Shown: positions 1 through 5,652 of the stretch, piece by piece
Numbering within the stretch: the stretch's first letter is position 1
Layout of the letters: the number at the start of each line of letters is the position of its first letter
Assembly: GCA_964352225.1 (NCBI GenBank)
Contig: CAYGRM010000421.1
Coordinates: 1-5,652 of the forward strand
DNA from: CAJQQY01 sp964352225
Lineage (GTDB): Bacteria; Bacteroidota; Bacteroidia; Chitinophagales; Saprospiraceae
DNA length: 5,652 nucleotides
Reading direction: 5' to 3'
Notes under the pieces: generated by a model
Databases searched by the model: none
What the model was told of the DNA's origin: nothing
The model's input: only the letters and a program-made list of their open reading frames with translations
Made by a program: the position numbers and the translations under genes

Positions 1-27
1 GGCTATGAAATCCTTGCTTGTTTTGCA

Positions 28-45
28 CCCGATGCAAGCATCGGG
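28..45. repeat. Short GC-rich palindrome downstream of the receptor gene
   Basis: CCCGATGC-AA-GCATCGGG is a perfect 8+8 inverted repeat. As RNA it would close as about 7 bp with a CAAG loop. It stands out as GC-rich in an AT-rich gene-free stretch, 75 bases past the stop codon of the minus-strand receptor gene. On neither strand is it followed by a convincing T-run, so an intrinsic terminator is not well supported. Short palindromes of this style are, in my recollection, dispersed between genes in Bacteroidota, but that cannot be tested here. Apart from this element I see nothing in positions 1-120. Confidence 0.5.
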
Positions 46-120
46 GAATTCTTTAGATTAAAAATATCCACTCACCAATTAATGCAAGTTGATATTTTAA
101 ATTTTTCACAAAAAAATACC

Positions 121-2535
121 CTACCCTTTTATCCTCGACTTCTCATCTTCTGTTGCTGTCGATCTTTTCCGAACACCTTTCAATTTATTATTTCCAAAAT
201 TATATTTAAAATTCACCTTCACTCGTCGAGTATCATTTCTTTGAAAGACATCTAAATTTATATCATCCTGTCTGACGAAAACTTTATTTCTTTGCGTGTA
301 AAAAATATCATCTACTCCAATTTTTAAACTTCCATTTCCTTTTAAAATATCCTTAGAAAATCCTAAGTTTATTCCATATTGAGCTTCCAAATCAAACATT
401 CCATAAGTCAACTTCGATTGATAAGTTCCACTCAATTCAAAAACAATATCTGCTGGAAGATTAAATTCATTACCCACATAAAGATGATATGCAACATTCT
501 GATTATCCAAAGTTCCCGAAGGAATTGCAGATTGAAAATCATTATAAAAACTAGTTACATTAATTCGAGTCACTCCAATTTCTTTCCAAGGAATACTTTT
601 TGAAATGGTCAAACTTGCCGTATTATAATCGTCCAAATTGATGGTTGTTTGGAAAGTTTTATTCTCTGATGAAAACTGTTCGATGACTTCGGTGATCGCA
701 TCTTTGGTGCGACTATAATTTGCCGAGACAAAAAAGGAATTTCCAAATCCATAATTTAATCCAAAAGTATTCGAGTATTGAGGATTCAAAAAAGGATTCC
801 CAATGCTAAAAGTATAATCATCCAAATACCCAATGAATGGATTCAAATCTTGATAGTTCGGTCGATTAATTCTTCTCGAATAATTATAAGTCAAACTATG
901 CTTTTTCCCAATCGGATGAGACAAACTTAAGCTTGGAAAAAAGTCCGTGTACTCTCTTGGAACTGATTCATCAAGCGTCACAGAATTGCCTTCACTATTT
1001 GTATGTTCTATTCTTAGACCAGCTTGAATATTTATTTTTCCAAATGACTTCGAAACGTTGGTGTAGGCAGCCAAGACATTTTCATCGTAGATAAAGTTGT
1101 TGGTTCGGTTCTCTTGATTTTCCCAATTACCATTTTCTAATGCTTCAAATTTGGTATCGTTATCTGTGGTTACCATACTCATTTTTACGCCTAGCTCCAG
1201 ATTATAACCTGCTTCAAATGATTTTGTAAAATCAAGGCGAGTAGCAAAAATATCAATATCTGCACGTTCAAAATTTCTCAACATAAATGGATCTAAAACC
1301 ATCTCATCATTTTCATCCAAATAAGTATTATCGTAGGTATTATCAAAATCACTTTTATAAAATGAGTAATCAGCATCGAAAGTCAAACTTGTTCCTTTGT
1401 CATCAAAATTGTGTACTGCATTAAAATTAATAGAATGCTGATTCCAAAATCCATCATTCCTTCCAATTACGTTTAGAAAATTAAAGCCTGGAGAATTCGT
1501 TCCAGTTATCTCCGTTCGATTATCATTATTCCACAGATTATTCTCCTCATTAAAATTATACAAAATACCAAGTGTAGTTTTATCTGAAATATTATAGTCG
1601 ATACCTAATCTAGTATTATAACTTCTTTCGCTATCGGTCATATTTGAAACTTGATCAAAGGTAGTTTCTCCTTCATCAAATGGGATCACTCTTTTTAACT
1701 TTAAATCTTGAAAGCCTGCCCACTTATTGATACTTCCTGATCCATAAATATTAATTTTGTTAGATCGATAATTAAAATCAAATCCAGTATTATAACTTAA
1801 CTTTTGTCCTCTTCGAAAACCTGCATTTACGGAACCATTAAAGCCGATATTGTTATTTTTCTTCAGCCTAATATTGATAATTCCTGCATTCCCTTCTGCA
1901 TCATATTTGGCGGATGGATTGGTAATGATTTCAATGTTTTGAATATTTTCAGCAGGCATAGATTCTAATAATCTAGAAAGTTCTTCACCAGAGAGATATT
2001 GATTTTTTCCATTAATCATAATCAAAACACCTTGTCTTCCTCGAAGGCTTATTTTATCGTCTTTGTCGACAATCACACCTGGAGATTTTTGTAAAATTTC
2101 AAGTGCAGAGTTCCCAGAATTGACCGTACTGTTTTCGACATTAACCACAATTTTATCTGCTTTCATTTCGATAAAAGGTTTTTTAGTCGTGACCGTCACC
2201 TCTGCAAGTTCAAGTCCTTGAGTTAAAATCAAAGGTTCGATGCTGAATTCATCATTATTAGAATTGATCAAAGAAGAATAAACTACATTAAATCCAACTG
2301 ATGATGCAGAGACTAAATAGCTGCCTTTTTCCACAGCTTCAAAAGTAAATTCTCCATCTAAACCAGTCACGACTCCTTTAATCAAAGTTGAGTCCGTTGG
2401 ATTTAATAACAATACATTTGCATATTCTAAAACAACTCCTTTCTCATCAGTAAGCTGTCCTTTGATAATGCCACTTTGAGCATTTATTGAAAAAAAAGAA
2501 AAGAGGAAAGTGATAGTAAAAAGAAGATTTTTCAT
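121..2535 (-). CDS. TonB-dependent-receptor-like outer-membrane beta-barrel protein
   Basis: This 804-residue protein is predicted to sit in the outer membrane. It starts with a signal peptide (MKNLLFTITFLFSFFSINAQ, cleavage near residue 20). Residues about 23-100 form a CarboxypepD_reg-like beta-sandwich (IKGQLTDEKG, VVTGLDGEFTF, GSYLVSASSVGF). Residues about 112-226 form a TonB-receptor plug, with LEILQKSPGV, ISLRGRQGVLIMINGK and the conserved run IEIITNPSAKYDAEGNAGII. The rest is alternating beta-strand sequence of the outer-membrane beta-barrel family (PF14905-like), including LNPFIGYLDDYTFSIGNPFL at about 576-595. A charged tail of about 20 residues follows the last strand, which I recall as usual for this family. 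Length is normal. An in-frame stop lies four codons before the ATG, so this start is well fixed; the leader is A-rich with no clear Shine-Dalgarno. I see no certain TonB box and no SusD partner in the window, so the substrate is unknown. Real TonB-dependent transport is plausible but unproven. Confidence 0.93.
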   Translation of the reverse strand: MKNLLFTITFLFSFFSINAQSGIIKGQLTDEKGVVLEYANVLLLNPTDSTLIKGVVTGLDGEFTFEAVEKGSYLVSASSVGFNVVYSSLINSNNDEFSIEPLILTQGLELAEVTVTTKKPFIEMKADKIVVNVENSTVNSGNSALEILQKSPGVIVDKDDKISLRGRQGVLIMINGKNQYLSGEELSRLLESMPAENIQNIEIITNPSAKYDAEGNAGIINIRLKKNNNIGFNGSVNAGFRRGQKLSYNTGFDFNYRSNKINIYGSGSINKWAGFQDLKLKRVIPFDEGETTFDQVSNMTDSERSYNTRLGIDYNISDKTTLGILYNFNEENNLWNNDNRTEITGTNSPGFNFLNVIGRNDGFWNQHSINFNAVHNFDDKGTSLTFDADYSFYKSDFDNTYDNTYLDENDEMVLDPFMLRNFERADIDIFATRLDFTKSFEAGYNLELGVKMSMVTTDNDTKFEALENGNWENQENRTNNFIYDENVLAAYTNVSKSFGKINIQAGLRIEHTNSEGNSVTLDESVPREYTDFFPSLSLSHPIGKKHSLTYNYSRRINRPNYQDLNPFIGYLDDYTFSIGNPFLNPQYSNTFGLNYGFGNSFFVSANYSRTKDAITEVIEQFSSENKTFQTTINLDDYNTASLTISKSIPWKEIGVTRINVTSFYNDFQSAIPSGTLDNQNVAYHLYVGNEFNLPADIVFELSGTYQSKLTYGMFDLEAQYGINLGFSKDILKGNGSLKIGVDDIFYTQRNKVFVRQDDINLDVFQRNDTRRVKVNFKYNFGNNKLKGVRKRSTATEDEKSRIKG

Positions 2536-2595
2536 TTTTCGATTTTATTAGCTATGATAGTAAAACAGTAACAGACCTTATTATTATTTTCAAAA

Positions 2596-2614
2596 CCTGA
2601 CCTAGAAATCCTAG
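2596..2614. repeat. CCTGA/CCTAG/CCTAG short direct repeats
   Basis: CCTGA at 2596, CCTAG at 2601 and CCTAG at 2610 form a cluster of near-identical 5-mers, the last two separated by AAAT. They abut the two-part hairpin at 2609-2646 and lie 60-80 bases upstream of the receptor start codon. They could be part of an operator or of the folded element. The repeats are short and the call is weak. Confidence 0.2.
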
Positions 2615-2646
2615 CAACCGACAGAACCATGTTCTGAAGGTTGGGA
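2609..2646. promoter_or_regulatory. Two-part hairpin / possible operator upstream of the receptor gene
   Basis: The inner inverted repeat CAGAAC-CAT-GTTCTG (2622-2636) is nested in an outer stem, CAACC (2615-2619) with GGTTG (2639-2643), separated by a symmetric 2x2 internal loop (GA/AA). Across a TAG bulge, TCC (2609-2611) can further pair with GGA (2644-2646). It lies about 75-110 bases upstream of the receptor ATG and about 410 bases from the plus-strand gene. It may be a protein-binding dyad for a regulator of the receptor gene, or a structured leader RNA. No T-run follows on either strand, so it is not an ordinary intrinsic terminator. The pairing is seen directly; the role is inferred. 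Confidence 0.4.
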
Positions 2647-2792
2647 ATAAAAAAAATGAGAAGTTGACTTTGAAAAAACTTAAACTAAGGTGGTTACATT
2701 TTTAAGTTCAAATAGCAGACGAATTGATTTTTAGAAATGTTACAGATTTGTTAAACACTTTTTTTAATAAAAGAAAAGGTGGTATTTTGATT

Positions 2793-2897
2793 GGAACGCG
2801 GATTGGGCGGATTTAGGCAGATGAGCACAGATTTCACCCGCTATATAATTATCGTCAATCCGTGTTCATCTGCTTAAATCCGCTCAATCTGCGTTCC
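2793..2897. repeat. Long imperfect inverted repeat (41-nt arms, 23-nt centre)
   Basis: The left arm (2793-2833) begins GGAACGCGGATT; the right arm (2857-2897) ends with AATCTGCGTTCC. The arms match as an inverted repeat at 36 of 41 positions. All five differences are transitions. In a plus-strand transcript four of them become G-U wobbles and one an A-C mismatch, so the RNA would form a nearly unbroken 41-bp stem. Each arm is built of degenerate GCGGATT-like units (GCGGATT, GCGGATT, GCAGATG, ACAGATT) spaced 9, 10 and 10 nt. The central 23 nt are AT-rich with a small ATAATTAT palindrome. No ORF lies inside. It sits between two divergent genes. It is likely a dispersed non-coding palindromic element (REP- or MITE-like). 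No target-site duplication was recognised. Confidence 0.8.
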
Positions 2898-3005
2898 TAG
2901 TGCATAACTTCAGTTTCTTTTGAACCAGATATAAATAATTCTGAGTTCTTCTTATTTGATTTTGAAAATAAAAACTTGCTTTGACCATTTCGATTATTTT
3001 AGGAA

Positions 3006-3030
3006 TTGATTATTTCTTTTATTATTTTTG
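3006..3030 (+). promoter_or_regulatory. Candidate Bacteroidota-type promoter for the DUF4157 gene
   Basis: TATTTTTG (3023-3030) matches the Bacteroidota -7 consensus TAnnTTTG exactly and ends 27 bases before the ATG, implying a short leader. A TTG at 3006-3008 could serve as the -33 element, but the 14-base spacing is shorter than the usual 19 or so. The upstream box is therefore uncertain. In such AT-rich DNA a chance match is possible. Confidence 0.4.
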
Positions 3031-3057
3031 AAACGAATCTTTTAAAACCAAGAGAAA

Positions 3058-5121
3058 ATGAAAACACACTCCTCCAAAAAAAATGAGGTTTCAACATCTC
3101 AAACCACCAAACCATTTTTCACAAAAAATGGAAATTACTTCTCCTCCGAGTCAACTCCCAAGTCATCTTTTTTTCCCACACCAACTATTCAAACTAAACT
3201 ATCGATAGGACAACCTAATGATAGATTTGAAAAAGAAGCTGACTCTATTGCTGACCAAGTTGTTCAAAATTCCAAAGCAGAAAGTAAAATAATATCCAGT
3301 CAAAATATATCTCCCCAACCTCAAATCATGAAGTCTGGAAAAAAAGGAGGCACTCAAGCTAGTCCTGCTTTAGCTAATCAATTAGCTAGTTCCAAAGGAA
3401 AAGGTAGTCCCCTTTCATCCGCTTCTAATAAAACCATGAGCAATAAAATTGGCTATGACTTCAGTCAAGTTCAAGTCCACACAGGGGAGCAAGCTAACCA
3501 AATGAACCAAAGTTTAAATGCTAAAGCATTCACTCATGGCTCAGATATTTATTTTAAACAAGGTCAATACAATCCAAACTCATTTGAAGGAAAACATTTA
3601 TTAGCTCATGAATTAACACATGTAGTCCAACAAAGTGGAGGCCATCAAAAGATTCAACGACAAGAAGCTACCGCCACACCACCTGCATCTCCCGCACCTG
3701 CTCCAGCACCCGTACCTCGGCAAGATGTTGTATATGTGATGGGAAGTGATCGCAGGGGATTTTATACGATTGCCACTAGATTTTTTAGAGCCAGATTTCC
3801 TAATGCAGTTTTTGTCAACGATCAAAGAAATTTAAGTGGATTATTAACTCATCTAACTACTAATTTTACTAATCCTCTTGGAACAATTTATATTGTTTCA
3901 CATGCCAATGAAGATGGAACCTTAGCCTTTAGATTGGACTCGGCTGATACTACCCGTGGATTATCAGTTGTAGAATTAAGAAATGCCTTAAATCCACAAT
4001 CTGGAATTTCTTCTTTACCTACCGTAGGGACTCAAGTAGATCCGCAAACAAGAATTGAAATCAAAGGATGCGACCTAGGACGTAATCAAGAGGTGGTAGA
4101 ATTATTTGACCAAGCATTCAATGGGCTAGGCACCGTAAATGCTCCAACTCATGAACAAGTTTATGGATTTAATACTGGTGACATCCGAGCTGGAACAACA
4201 GCAGCCATGAATGATCATCTTCAGACTTTTGAACAAAGTTTACCTACTATTCCTGCAGCACCAACCCCTGTAGATCGAAGTTTGAGAGGTGCTGAACGAA
4301 CTGAAGCGAGACGTGAATTTGCTGCGGCTACTAGAGAACGTGTAGCAGCTCAACGGGCAAGAAGAACGGCAATTGCTGCAGAAAGAAGAAGATTCACTCC
4401 TGAAGCAAGAAGATTAGGAGAGATCGAAGGAACTTATGAAGCGATCTCAGGTCCAATGTTCCAACACGAAGGAACTGATCTTTTTACTGCTGATGATTTA
4501 CGATCTCAAGTAGCTACTTTATATGACCATTTATCTGAGGCTCAGCAAGAAAGTTTGATTACTAGATTGATTAGACCTGATAGTCGAAACCGAGCTCTTG
4601 CACATCGGCAAGGCGTATTCCGTCAGCAAGGCCAACGTCAATATAGGTATGAGCAAGCATTCCGCTATAACATTCCTCAAAATTATGCTCAAGCAAGAAC
4701 AGCCTTTCGCAGCGGATTTAGAAGTCATCGATTTGTGCCTAGTGGTGTAAATATTTCAAGTGATGTTGCTGCTAATGGAGAAACAAGCTTTACTTTTGAT
4801 TTTGAGGGAACGAGAAATGGAGATCCATACACTATGCAATTCACCCGTGGCCCAATTCCTTCTAACCAATCTCTAATTGATTTGGTAAAAGCGAATGTAA
4901 ATAATGAGGATAAATTTACTTGGAGCATCACCGAAAATCATCAAGCCAACGGGCAGTTAGTAAAAACAGTCATTCGAGAACGAGTGGTTTGCTACCTACA
5001 TCATGGAAGCTTGGATGCATCTAGTGGGGATCATTTTTTACCTCCTGAGACAGATCGAAGATTCTTTGCTGAGTCAACATTTACTCCACCAACTCCACCA
5101 ACACCTCCTGCTCAGCCCTAA
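3058..5121 (+). CDS. DUF4157 (eCIS core domain) protein with probable caspase-like domain; candidate injected effector
   Basis: This is a modular 687-residue protein with no signal peptide or membrane segment; the N-terminus is hydrophilic. Residues 45-70 (IQTKLSIGQPNDRFEKEADS) are the lead-in typical of DUF4157 proteins. Residues about 105-193 are DUF4157 itself, with VHTGEQANQMNQSLNAKAFT, GSDIYFKQGQY and the HExxH motif H184-E185-L-T-H188. A Pro/Ala linker follows (about 205-221). Residues about 223-372 look caspase-like: VVYVMGS, then IYIVSHANEDGTLAF with H282, then IEIKGCDLGRN with C338, then APTHEQVYGF. Residues about 405-450 are Arg/Ala/Glu-rich and probably helical. Residues about 450-670 are unrecognised, ending in a beta-rich part and a TPP-repeat tail. 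Family knowledge links DUF4157 to extracellular contractile injection system cargo and polymorphic toxins; no injection-system gene is in this window. An in-frame stop at 3043-3045 makes this ATG the first possible one. The effector role and protease activity are inferred; the domain order is visible. Confidence 0.88.
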   Translation: MKTHSSKKNEVSTSQTTKPFFTKNGNYFSSESTPKSSFFPTPTIQTKLSIGQPNDRFEKEADSIADQVVQNSKAESKIISSQNISPQPQIMKSGKKGGTQASPALANQLASSKGKGSPLSSASNKTMSNKIGYDFSQVQVHTGEQANQMNQSLNAKAFTHGSDIYFKQGQYNPNSFEGKHLLAHELTHVVQQSGGHQKIQRQEATATPPASPAPAPAPVPRQDVVYVMGSDRRGFYTIATRFFRARFPNAVFVNDQRNLSGLLTHLTTNFTNPLGTIYIVSHANEDGTLAFRLDSADTTRGLSVVELRNALNPQSGISSLPTVGTQVDPQTRIEIKGCDLGRNQEVVELFDQAFNGLGTVNAPTHEQVYGFNTGDIRAGTTAAMNDHLQTFEQSLPTIPAAPTPVDRSLRGAERTEARREFAAATRERVAAQRARRTAIAAERRRFTPEARRLGEIEGTYEAISGPMFQHEGTDLFTADDLRSQVATLYDHLSEAQQESLITRLIRPDSRNRALAHRQGVFRQQGQRQYRYEQAFRYNIPQNYAQARTAFRSGFRSHRFVPSGVNISSDVAANGETSFTFDFEGTRNGDPYTMQFTRGPIPSNQSLIDLVKANVNNEDKFTWSITENHQANGQLVKTVIRERVVCYLHHGSLDASSGDHFLPPETDRRFFAESTFTPPTPPTPPAQP
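5083..5109 (+). repeat. Three-copy 9-nt tandem repeat encoding TPP-TPP-TPP
   Basis: ACTCCACCA occurs twice in a row, followed by the diverged copy ACACCTCCT. It encodes the proline-rich tail of the DUF4157 protein (residues 676-684), just before A-Q-P and the stop codon. Copy-number change would keep the frame. It is probably a flexible tail with no catalytic role. Confidence 0.7.
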
Positions 5122-5137
5122 TTTTTTTTATACCAAT

Positions 5138-5176
5138 AAATATCGAATGCTTAAGTCAGCATTCGATATTTTACTT
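5138..5176 (+). terminator. Likely intrinsic terminator after the DUF4157 gene
   Basis: A perfect 14-bp inverted repeat (5138-5151 with 5158-5171, halves AAATATCGAATGCT and AGCATTCGATATTT) encloses a 6-nt loop, starting 16 bases after the TAA stop. The 3' side runs into TTTT then ACTTTC, a modest U-tract. The stem is AT-rich, so termination may be partial. Its position between two same-strand genes suggests that the downstream peptidase gene is transcribed separately. On the minus strand it would be followed by A residues, so it is best read as a plus-strand terminator. Confidence 0.65.
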
Positions 5177-5208
5177 TCAAAATAGTTCCCGCAACTTCTA
5201 CTCACTTA

Positions 5209-5240
5209 TTTGGTCTTTTAAGGTCAAACACTTATCTTTT
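5209..5240 (+). promoter_or_regulatory. Candidate promoter for the S9 peptidase gene
   Basis: TTTG (5209-5212) and TATCTTTT (5233-5240, 7 of 8 to TAnnTTTG, followed by TG) are separated by 20 bases, close to the usual -33/-7 spacing of Bacteroidota housekeeping promoters. The -7 box ends 23 bases before the ATG at 5264, and the pair lies just after the terminator hairpin. Both the position and the spacing fit a separate transcription unit. The match is by eye only. Confidence 0.45.
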
Positions 5241-5263
5241 TGAAAAATTTTAAACTTAAAAAA

Positions 5264-5652
5264 ATGACAAAAAACTTTGCACTAATTACCTTTTTAATTT
5301 TCCTTCCCAGCTTAATTTTTTCTCAAAAATCTGAAGACAAACGATGGCTTTCAATTGATCGAATTTATGAATCTGGAGACTTTCAAATGGACTATTTCGG
5401 ACAGGCTCGTTGGATGGAAAATGGCGAAGCATACACTACGCTTGAAAAATCAGAAAAATATAAAAGAGGTCGAGACATTGTTTCCTACGAGACAAAAACT
5501 GGCAATAGAACAGTTTTGGTCGAAGCAGAAAAACTCATTCCTTTTGGAGAAAAAAGACCATTGAGCATTTCCAATTATATTTGGTCAAATGACAAGAAAC
5601 AATTGATGATTTTCACCAACACGACTAGAGTTTGGAGATATGACACTAAAGG
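5264..5652 (+). CDS. Dipeptidyl-peptidase-IV-like S9 family peptidase, N-terminal part (cut by window end)
   Basis: The reading frame is open from this ATG to the window end (129 codons plus two bases). A signal peptide (MTKNFALITFLIFLPSLIFS, cleavage near Q21) predicts export to the periplasm. After it, LSIDRIYESGDFQMDYFGQA, the ARWMENGEAYTTLE segment and LSISNYIWSNDKKQLMIFTN followed by TTRVWRYDTKG match the start of the DPP IV N-terminal beta-propeller of family S9B. These enzymes remove dipeptides, often X-Pro, from peptide N-termini and are common in Bacteroidota. The catalytic Ser-Asp-His triad would lie in the missing C-terminal hydrolase domain, so activity cannot be judged. An in-frame stop at 5219-5221 and the signal peptide support this start; the leader is A-rich without a Shine-Dalgarno. 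The terminator and promoter upstream suggest it is not co-transcribed with the DUF4157 gene. Confidence 0.85.
   Translation, partial: MTKNFALITFLIFLPSLIFSQKSEDKRWLSIDRIYESGDFQMDYFGQARWMENGEAYTTLEKSEKYKRGRDIVSYETKTGNRTVLVEAEKLIPFGEKRPLSISNYIWSNDKKQLMIFTNTTRVWRYDTK

Noticed and set aside
1..255. Open plus-strand frame from the window edge, running into the antisense of the receptor gene
   Set aside because: It spans the palindrome and then the complement of a well-supported gene, has no visible start, and its translation shows no recognisable protein pattern.
2623..2635. AGAAC-CAT-GTTCT as a LexA-type SOS box
   Set aside because: Gram-positive LexA sites have GAAC and GTTC separated by four bases; here the spacer is three, and the adjacent gene is not a DNA-repair gene.
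2601..2648. Resemblance of CCTAGCAACC ... AAGGTTGGGA to the core of a SAM-I (S-box) riboswitch
   Set aside because: The upstream P1/P2 part with its GA-rich kink-turn signal is missing, the GGTGCTAA part is not matched, and no sulfur-metabolism gene follows. Only the candidate hairpin is kept.
2677..2708. AACTTAAA / TTTAAGTT inverted repeat with a 16-nt loop
   Set aside because: Eight pairs, nearly all A-T, are expected by chance in a spacer this AT-rich, and there is no associated signal.
2793..2897. CRISPR array or insertion-sequence end
   Set aside because: There is only one inverted pair, with no repeat-spacer regularity of CRISPR size and no transposase gene or fragment in the window.
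5355..5564. 69-codon plus-strand ORF overlapping the peptidase gene
   Set aside because: It is a shifted-frame shadow of the S9 peptidase, which has a signal peptide and family motifs in the other frame.

Overview
The window looks like a piece of an AT-rich chromosome from the phylum Bacteroidota. The evidence is a CarboxypepD_reg/plug/outer-membrane beta-barrel protein of the type abundant in that phylum, signal peptides ending in N-A-Q or F-S-Q, start codons preceded by A-rich leaders rather than strong Shine-Dalgarno sequences, and TAnnTTTG-like -7 promoter elements. The genus cannot be fixed from the sequence.

Layout: positions 1-120 are a gene-free tail holding a short GC-rich palindrome. 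A complete minus-strand gene (121-2535) encodes a TonB-dependent-receptor-like outer-membrane protein. A 522-base divergent intergenic region (2536-3057) follows. It contains a compact two-part hairpin near the receptor gene, a long 41+41 nt imperfect inverted repeat, and a candidate promoter for the next gene. The plus-strand gene at 3058-5121 encodes a 687-residue protein with a DUF4157 ('eCIS core') domain carrying HELTH, then a Pro/Ala linker, a probable caspase-like (CHAT/C80/DUF4347-like) His-Cys domain, an Arg/Ala-rich helical segment and an unrecognised C-terminal domain. It has no signal peptide. A perfect 14-bp hairpin follows as a likely terminator. The last gene (5264 to the window end) is the N-terminal part of a secreted dipeptidyl-peptidase-IV-like S9 peptidase with its own candidate promoter.

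The three genes appear to be separate transcription units: two diverge from the 522-base region and the third is insulated by the terminator. The outer-membrane protein and the S9 peptidase are ordinary cell-envelope functions. The accessory item of interest is the DUF4157 protein. By family knowledge it is a candidate cargo/effector of an extracellular contractile injection system or related toxin delivery route, here encoded without any injection-system gene in view. The sequence supports its modular architecture and the putative His282/Cys338 dyad. Its activity and delivery route are inferred.
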